Below are positions 43,829 to 48,504 of a stretch of DNA of 48,504 bases, in pieces. The notes beneath the pieces are model-generated. The model searched no databases. It was not told the DNA's origin and saw nothing but the letters and a program-made list of their open reading frames with translations. Each line of letters begins with the position of its first letter. Within the stretch, counting starts at the first letter, position 1. Source of the DNA: Rhodospirillaceae bacterium (GTDB lineage: Bacteria; Pseudomonadota; Alphaproteobacteria; Puniceispirillales; Puniceispirillaceae); NCBI GenBank assembly GCA_011522725.1, contig WTIL01000093.1, positions 35,035 to 83,538 of the forward strand. Reading direction: 5' to 3'. A program made the translations under genes and the position numbers.

Positions 43829-44036
43829 CGTAATATTCCTCGGCATCGCGAAGCACGGTCTCCGCCGCCAGCCTCTGCGCCGGTGGAACCACGAGCCGTC
43901 TCGGGAACGCGCCGATCCCGCCCTCCAGCGCCGCGATGTTCTCGTCGAACACCTCGGTATGGATGCCGGAATCCGACAGCAGCGCCCGCAAAAAGGACAG
44001 GCGCACAATGTCCGTGGTTCTTACCAGCGTCACCAT
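43821..44036 (-). CDS. DUF2007-like signal-transducing small protein
   Basis: A 71-residue protein (VTLVRTTDIVRLSFLRALLSDSGIHTEVFDENIAALEGG..., EEYYDD), like the DUF2007 family, which is ferredoxin-fold-like and related to GlnB-type folds; function unknown. The ATG at 44036 has no ribosome site; a TTG upstream extends the frame. The promoter-like sequence seven bases ahead suggests a leaderless message. It overlaps the methyltransferase by 8 bases. Confidence 0.8.
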   Translation of the reverse strand: MVTLVRTTDIVRLSFLRALLSDSGIHTEVFDENIAALEGGIGAFPRRLVVPPAQRLAAETVLRDAEEYYDD

Positions 44037-44042
44037 GGCAAA

Positions 44043-44071
44043 GATATGCGACAAAAGCCGGAATTAGCCAA
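44043..44071 (-). promoter_or_regulatory. putative promoter for the DUF2007-like gene, leaderless
   Basis: On the minus strand TTGGCT (44071-44066), 17 bases, and CATATC (44048-44043). The ATG is only six bases past the -10, so transcription should begin at or beside the start codon. Confidence 0.45.
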
Positions 44072-44149
44072 GAGCTGACAGAAAAAAACACTCTTGCGCA
44101 AAGTGATAGCTGCGGCGAATTGGCAGAAACCGGTCGGGGGGCATGTTTT

Positions 44150-44182
44150 CGCTTGCCCCGGGCAAGCGGCGCGCGATATTCG
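44150..44182 (+). promoter_or_regulatory. palindrome over putative ispB promoter
   Basis: CGCTTGCCC-C-GGGCAAGCG (44150-44168) is a perfect 9-base-arm palindrome. Its left arm holds TTGCCC (44154-44159), which with a 17-base spacer and TATTCG (44177-44182) makes a fair promoter. The palindrome covers the -35 and looks like an operator. Confidence 0.5.
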
Positions 44183-44215
44183 GTGTTCATACGAGATTGA
44201 ACATTCGGCACAACC

Positions 44216-45250
44216 ATGACAGTCACGCACGCGGCGATCGAGGCCGGCGAAGCGCCGTCACTCGCACCGCTGATCGACATGCTTTCCGCGGATATGGCCG
44301 GGGTCAACGCCACCATCATCGACAGGATGGCAAGCGAGGTCCCGCTGATCCCACAGCTCGCCGGGCATCTGATTGCCTCCGGCGGCAAGCGCATGCGCCC
44401 GATGATGACCGTTGCCGGCGCGATGCTGGGCAGCGGGGACGCGGCTGTCCGTGCGCCAGCGATCAAGCTGGCGACCGCCGTCGAGTTCATCCATTCGGCC
44501 ACGCTCCTGCATGACGATGTGATCGACGAATCAAAGCTGCGGCGCGGCCAGGACACGGCAAATGCGCTGTGGGGGAATGATGCTTCGGTTCTGGTGGGGG
44601 ATTTTCTGTTCGCCCGCGCCTTTGAACTGATGGTCGAGGCCGGCGATATCACCGTGCTGGGACGGCTTGCCGCCGCCGCCGCGCGGATCACCGAGGGCGA
44701 GATCAAACAGATGGCCATCACCGGCCAGCCGGATACGCCGGTCGATGATTATTTCGATGTGATCGGGGGAAAGACCGCGGTGCTGTTCTCGGCCGCGGCG
44801 GCGGCCGGCATCGAGATCACCGGCGCGCCGGCGGCGCAGGTCGAGGCGATGCGGGTCTACGGGATGGAGCTCGGCATGGCGTTCCAGATCATGGATGACG
44901 CGCTGGACTACACCGCCTCGGCCGAGCAGATGGGAAAGAACGCCGGCGATGATTTCGCCGACCAGAAGATCACCCTGCCGACCATTCTGGCCTGGCAGGA
45001 CGGCGATGCGGAGGAGCGCGCCTTCTGGCAGCGCACGCTTGGCGAGGCCGATTTCGCCGAGGGCGACCTCGAACGCGCGCAGGCGCTGCTGGCATCGCAT
45101 GACGCGGTTAACCGGTCGGTGGCGGTGGCGCATGACCACGCGGTGAAGGCCGCTGCGGCGCTGGCCCCGTTTATCGGGGACGAGCGCACCGCACCGCTGG
45201 CCCGCGCCCTTGCCGACGCGGCGCTGTTCGCCGCGCACCGCGCCAGCTAG
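44216..45250 (+). CDS. ispB: polyprenyl diphosphate synthase (octaprenyl/decaprenyl type)
   Basis: A 344-residue trans-isoprenyl synthase making the ubiquinone side chain. Both Asp-rich motifs are present: HSATLLHDDVIDESKLRRG (first) and QIMDDALDYTAS (second); GGKRMRPMM binds the diphosphate. Length fits the long-chain class; Q-8 versus Q-10 product cannot be told from sequence. No clear ribosome site precedes the ATG. Confidence 0.92.
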   Translation: MTVTHAAIEAGEAPSLAPLIDMLSADMAGVNATIIDRMASEVPLIPQLAGHLIASGGKRMRPMMTVAGAMLGSGDAAVRAPAIKLATAVEFIHSATLLHDDVIDESKLRRGQDTANALWGNDASVLVGDFLFARAFELMVEAGDITVLGRLAAAAARITEGEIKQMAITGQPDTPVDDYFDVIGGKTAVLFSAAAAAGIEITGAPAAQVEAMRVYGMELGMAFQIMDDALDYTASAEQMGKNAGDDFADQKITLPTILAWQDGDAEERAFWQRTLGEADFAEGDLERAQALLASHDAVNRSVAVAHDHAVKAAAALAPFIGDERTAPLARALADAALFAAHRAS

Positions 45251-45274
45251 GGGCGGGTCAGGACACCCTCGGCG

Positions 45275-45510
45275 TCAGGCGATCCGAACGAACAGGCCGA
45301 TCCAGCTGCCTCTGTTGACGAAGGGGCCCATGCCGAAATTCAGGCACCGCCATTCACCAACGTCAATGTAACCGCCCATGACCGGACGCATGTCATCCAT
45401 CAGCACCACATAGCGAAGCGCCGGCCCGTGATTCAGCTGTCTGGCCGGGCGGAAGGTGAAGCCGCCGTGGTACCAGACATTTGTGATCCCGGTGAACCTG
45501 GCGAGCACCA
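45275..45510 (-). pseudogene. possible truncated coding fragment
   Basis: On the minus strand a frame ending at 45275 reads like protein (FTGITNVWYHGGFTFRP..., RYVVLMDDMRPVMGGYIDVG, ...NRGSWIGLFVRIA), rich in aromatics. Upstream of about 45510 the same frame is antisense to the S24 gene. No ribosome site or ATG marks a start; GTG near 45510 is the nearest. The plus-strand S24 frame and this frame share the same wobble positions, so codon bias alone cannot prove it. Family not recognised. It could be a whole small gene of about 78 codons. Confidence 0.4.
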
Positions 45511-45908
45511 CGCTGCCGACCGACAGCCCGTCCGTCGGGATGGCGGCATTGCTGCCCGCCGGGGCGGACGGCGCGCTTGCCTTCCCGGCGCCGCTTCTGC
45601 GCCGGATCACCGCCGCGCCGGCGGACGGGTTGCGGCTGATCACGATCAGCGGGGATTCGATGGCACCGACGCTCGAGCATGGTGACATGGTGATGGTGGA
45701 CACCAACCGCACCAGCCCCTCGCCTCCCGGCATTTTCGTCCTTGATGACGGCGTCGGTCTCGTGGCAAAGCGTGTCGATGCCATCCCCAACACCGCACCC
45801 CGGATGTTGCGGCTGTCATCCGACAACCCGGCCTACAGCAACTATCAGCGCCGCATTGACGAGGTGCGAGTGATTGGCCGGGTCGTCTGGTTCGCCCGCA
45901 GCCTTTGA
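45456..45908 (+). CDS. S24 (LexA/UmuD-type) peptidase domain protein lacking HTH
   Basis: The C-terminal self-cleavage or ligand domain of a repressor-like protein. The catalytic serine is in ITISGDSMAPTLEHGDMVMV and the lysine in GLVAKRVD. Up to 150 residues from GTG 45456; ATG 45540 gives 122. The 265 bases between ispB and this domain hold no helix-turn-helix in any forward frame I read. So it is an orphan domain: UmuD-like, or a repressor that lost its DNA-binding half. No ribosome site is clear. Confidence 0.7.
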   Translation: MKPPWYQTFVIPVNLASTTLPTDSPSVGMAALLPAGADGALAFPAPLLRRITAAPADGLRLITISGDSMAPTLEHGDMVMVDTNRTSPSPPGIFVLDDGVGLVAKRVDAIPNTAPRMLRLSSDNPAYSNYQRRIDEVRVIGRVVWFARSL

Positions 45909-45935
45909 TACCGACTTGAAAAGGATGATCCCAGC

Positions 45936-47285
45936 ATGAACCGCCGCAGATTTGACAGCCGCCGCAACCGTGGCGGCAAGCTGCCGCGCAACGCCGCGCC
46001 GGTCGAGCTGACGATCAGCCATGTTGGCGGGCGCGGAGACGGTGTCGGACGCGCGCCCTACAAGCACAATCACATAACCGACGAACATTCGGTGTTCGTC
46101 CCGGCGACACTTGCCGGAGAGCAGGTCGTCGCAACGCCTGTGGCCATCAGCGGCCAGGGCATCCGTGCCGTCCTTCACGAGATCATCACGCCCTCGCCCG
46201 AACGTCGCGAGCCGGACTGCGCCGCCTTTCCCGCCTGCGGCGGATGCAGCTTCCAGCACTGGCGGGACGAGTCGGTTACGGCCTGGAAGCAGGATCTCGT
46301 CACCGGCTTTCTCGCCCGTGCCGGCGTCCCCTGCCCCGAGATCACACCGCCGCATGTCGCGCCCCGGCACGCACGCCGCCGCGCCACCTTCCATCTGAAG
46401 CGCCTTGCGGGCGGGGTGGCCGCGGGATTCCTCGAACGCGGTTCGGACCGCATCATCACGCCTCAGGATTGCAGCATCCTCGACCCGGCCCTGATCACCC
46501 TGCTCTCCCATCTCTCGGAACTGGCAGACAGCCGCTTTCCCGTCGGCGTCAGCATCGATGCGCAGGCCAACATGCTTGATAACGGCATCTGCCTTCTTCT
46601 GAGCGGGCCGGACGGCTGGCACGACCGCATCCTCGAGGATCTGGCCGGATGGGCGGCGGATCGCGGCCTTGCCCGCCTGTCTGTCGCCGAGGGCGATGGC
46701 GAGCCTCTGACCCTTCTCGCCCCGGCGCCGCCTGTCATCCGGCTTGGCACCGTCGCGGTGACGCCGCCGCCCGGCGCCTTTCTTCAGGCGACAACCGACG
46801 CCGAGGCCGCATTGCAGCAGGCGGTGGCCGGAATTGTCGGCGGTGCATCGCGCGTGACGGACCTGTTTGCCGGCTGCGGCACGCTCGGACTTCCGTTGCT
46901 GAAAGGCCTGTCAAAGCTGACCGCCGCCGAAAGCGACACCGCGGCCCTTGCCGCCATGAAGGCAGCCGTCGATGCCGCCGGGCTTGGCGCAAGGCTCGAC
47001 TGTATCGAGGCTGATCTGATGCGCGCGCCGCTGACCGCCGACTTGTTCGGCGATGTCGAGGCGGTCATCATCGACCCGCCGCGCGCCGGGGCATCGGCGC
47101 AATGCGAGATCCTTGCCACCACCGCCGTGCCCGCCATCGCGATGGTGTCATGCAATCCGGCCAGTTTCGCGCGCGACGCCGCGATCCTCGTCGCCGGCGG
47201 CTATCGGCTGACCAGCCTGCAGGTCATTGACCAGTTCCGCTTCAGCAGCCATGTTGAGATCGTCGCCGGGCTTGAGCGCGGCTGA
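45936..47285 (+). CDS. 23S rRNA (uracil-5-)-methyltransferase, RumA/RlmD type
   Basis: A 449-residue TrmA-family m5U methyltransferase. An N-terminal TRAM-like domain (about 20-80) is followed by the 4Fe-4S cysteines in CAAFPACGGC and a later Cys. The SAM motif is DLFAGCGTLGLPLL, and the nucleophile Cys lies in MVSCNPASFARD with the DQFRFSSHVEIVA end. AAGGATG lies about ten bases upstream. Target uridine 1939 versus 747 is not decidable. It follows the S24 gene by 27 bases. Confidence 0.92.
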   Translation: MNRRRFDSRRNRGGKLPRNAAPVELTISHVGGRGDGVGRAPYKHNHITDEHSVFVPATLAGEQVVATPVAISGQGIRAVLHEIITPSPERREPDCAAFPACGGCSFQHWRDESVTAWKQDLVTGFLARAGVPCPEITPPHVAPRHARRRATFHLKRLAGGVAAGFLERGSDRIITPQDCSILDPALITLLSHLSELADSRFPVGVSIDAQANMLDNGICLLLSGPDGWHDRILEDLAGWAADRGLARLSVAEGDGEPLTLLAPAPPVIRLGTVAVTPPPGAFLQATTDAEAALQQAVAGIVGGASRVTDLFAGCGTLGLPLLKGLSKLTAAESDTAALAAMKAAVDAAGLGARLDCIEADLMRAPLTADLFGDVEAVIIDPPRAGASAQCEILATTAVPAIAMVSCNPASFARDAAILVAGGYRLTSLQVIDQFRFSSHVEIVAGLERG

Positions 47286-47312
47286 TCGGAACGACATGTC
47301 AGACAGCACCGG

Positions 47313-47549
47313 ATGAAAAAGCGATCTGTCAGCATCAGGGGGCACCGCACCAGCCTGTCGCTCGAGGACGGGTTCTGGGAAGAACTGGCCCGCATTGCCC
47401 AGCTTCGCGGCACATCGGTCGCAGGCCTGATCGCCGAGATCGACAACAGCCGCAGCGGCGGCCTGTCCTCGGCTGTCCGGCTGTTCGTCCTAGACACGCT
47501 CAAGCAAGAGGTCGCCGCTTGCAGGACAAAGGCATCATCCCTAGATTGA
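47313..47549 (+). CDS. ribbon-helix-helix domain protein (RHH_4-like)
   Basis: A 78-residue protein (KRSVSIRGHRTSLSLEDGFWEEL, SVAGLIAEIDNSR, LSSAVRLFVLDTLK). This matches the RHH_4 family found in alphaproteobacteria, a probable small DNA-binding regulator; targets are unknown. No strong ribosome site. It starts 27 bases after the rRNA methyltransferase gene. Confidence 0.8.
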   Translation: MKKRSVSIRGHRTSLSLEDGFWEELARIAQLRGTSVAGLIAEIDNSRSGGLSSAVRLFVLDTLKQEVAACRTKASSLD

Positions 47550-47597
47550 TAGCCTCACATTCAGGACGGAAACAGACCCGTTCCGGAGGACGCCACC

Positions 47598-48323
47598 ATG
47601 CATATCGCGATTATGGAAACCGGCCGCATCAATGAGGCAATAGCCGACCAGTTTGACCGCTACCCGGAGATGTTCCGCACGATGTTCGAGCGGGCCGGCG
47701 CCACCGACCTCGAGCTTTCGACAATCGCCGTCGTGGATGGCGAGTTGCCGGCGCATGTGAATGATTTCGACGGCTATCTCGTCACCGGCTCCGCTGCCGG
47801 CGTTTATGACGATTTCGACTGGATCGCGCCTCTCATGGAATTCCTGCGCAGCGCCCATGCTGCCGACAAGCCGCTTGTCGGCGTCTGTTTCGGCCATCAG
47901 GTGATTGCCCATGCGCTTGGCGGACGCACCGAGAAATGGCATGACGGCTGGGGCCTCGGCGTTTACGACGTGACGCTCGACGGCGCGCCCTCATGGATGC
48001 CGCCAAAAGACAGTGTCAGGCTTATCCATATCCATCAGGACCAGGTTGTCGCTGTGCCGCAGGATGCGACGCTGATCGGCAGCACCTCCTTCTGCACCAA
48101 CGCGATGTTCCATATGGGGGACAATGTGTTCTGCATGCAGGGGCACCCCGAATTCACCCCGGACTACACCGCGGCGCTGATGGAAACACGGCGCGAACGA
48201 ATGGGAGAAGACCGGGTGGATCATGCCCTTCACACGCTGAAGGACGATCATGAAGGCGTCGACATCGCCGGATGGATCGCAACCTTTTTCCGCCAGCATG
48301 CGCAGACCCGCGCGGCGGCCTAG
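47598..48323 (+). CDS. class I glutamine amidotransferase
   Basis: A 241-residue GATase1 protein. The nucleophile elbow GVCFGHQ (about 96-102) and the later GHPEF with catalytic His are clear. It resembles stand-alone GMP-synthase-type amidotransferases (YP-type) rather than GuaA, since no synthetase domain follows. GGAGG eight bases before the ATG. The partner substrate is unknown; the next gene encodes a hydantoinase, which may hint at amide or hydantoin breakdown. Confidence 0.88.
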   Translation: MHIAIMETGRINEAIADQFDRYPEMFRTMFERAGATDLELSTIAVVDGELPAHVNDFDGYLVTGSAAGVYDDFDWIAPLMEFLRSAHAADKPLVGVCFGHQVIAHALGGRTEKWHDGWGLGVYDVTLDGAPSWMPPKDSVRLIHIHQDQVVAVPQDATLIGSTSFCTNAMFHMGDNVFCMQGHPEFTPDYTAALMETRRERMGEDRVDHALHTLKDDHEGVDIAGWIATFFRQHAQTRAAA

Positions 48324-48361
48324 CCTTCCCGTCATCCCCTGAACCAGCCGGGACCAGTGCC

Positions 48362-48504
48362 ATGACCCTTGTGATCGGGCTAGACACCGGCGGCACCTAC
48401 ACAGATGCCGCCCTACTCGACACCGCCACCGGAACCGTTCGCGCGACCGGCAAGTCCCTGACCACGCGCGACGACCTGTCGATCGGCGTCGGCGGCGCCA
48501 TCCG
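48362..48504 (+). CDS. hydantoinase/oxoprolinase subunit A, N-terminal fragment
   Basis: Only 47 codons are inside the window. They read MTLVIGLDTGGTYTDAAL..., the start of the hydantoinase/oxoprolinase N-terminal actin-like ATPase domain. GGGA lies about nine bases upstream of the ATG. These enzymes hydrolyse ATP to open cyclic amides such as 5-oxoproline or N-methylhydantoin. The rest lies beyond the window edge. Confidence 0.75.
   Translation, partial: MTLVIGLDTGGTYTDAALLDTATGTVRATGKSLTTRDDLSIGVGGAI

Overview
The window is a compact, GC-rich (about 64% by eye) alphaproteobacterial chromosome segment made almost entirely of housekeeping genes. The alphaproteobacterial assignment rests on gene order (rluD-rpoH; yebC-ruvCAB-ybgC-tolQRAB-pal-cpoB-tilS-ftsH-folP-glmM; zapA-6S RNA-fau), on the RpoH box, and on small families typical of that class (DUF6476-like, DUF4164-like, RHH_4). 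It could be a free-living marine or Rhodospirillales/SAR116-like lineage, but that finer placement is a guess.

Layout. 1-3.0 kb: a small YggT-like membrane protein, a DUF6476-like protein, rluD, and rpoH behind a strongly structured leader. 3.0-3.5 kb: a degenerate stretch with two divergent coding remnants that both lack their 5' ends. 3.5-25.5 kb: one long leftward block. From its promoter end it holds a DUF4164-like protein, zapA, 6S RNA, fau (5-FCL), a YmdB-like phosphodiesterase, yebC-ruvCAB, ybgC-tolQRAB-pal-cpoB, tilS-ftsH-folP-glmM, then serC, serA and purA. It covers cell division, envelope constriction, recombination, folate and cell-wall precursor supply, and serine and AMP synthesis. 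25.5-33.8 kb: a rightward block with tkt, an unusual GAPDH, efp, a SuhB-like phosphatase, an ion-driven MotA/MotB-like pair and an unknown secreted protein. 33.8-35.6 kb: a leftward MsbA-like ABC exporter. 35.8 kb: rpmE (L31) with a good promoter and terminator. 36.1-44.0 kb: leftward DUF2007-like/tRNA methyltransferase/sppA/small Cys-rich protein, then glyQ-glyS-ppdK. 44.2-48.5 kb: rightward ispB, an S24 (LexA-type) peptidase domain without a DNA-binding half, a RumA-type rRNA methyltransferase, an RHH protein, a glutamine amidotransferase, and the start of a hydantoinase A gene cut by the window edge.

I saw no prophage, insertion sequence, CRISPR array, defence island, tRNA or rRNA. The most unusual signals are small: the rpoH leader hairpins, the deletion-scar-like pair of remnants near 3.2 kb, a possibly similar arrangement near 45.5 kb, a palindrome over the ispB promoter, a GAPDH lacking the usual NAD-selecting Asp, and an unknown secreted protein at 32.8 kb. 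I did not find a convincing new multi-gene system.
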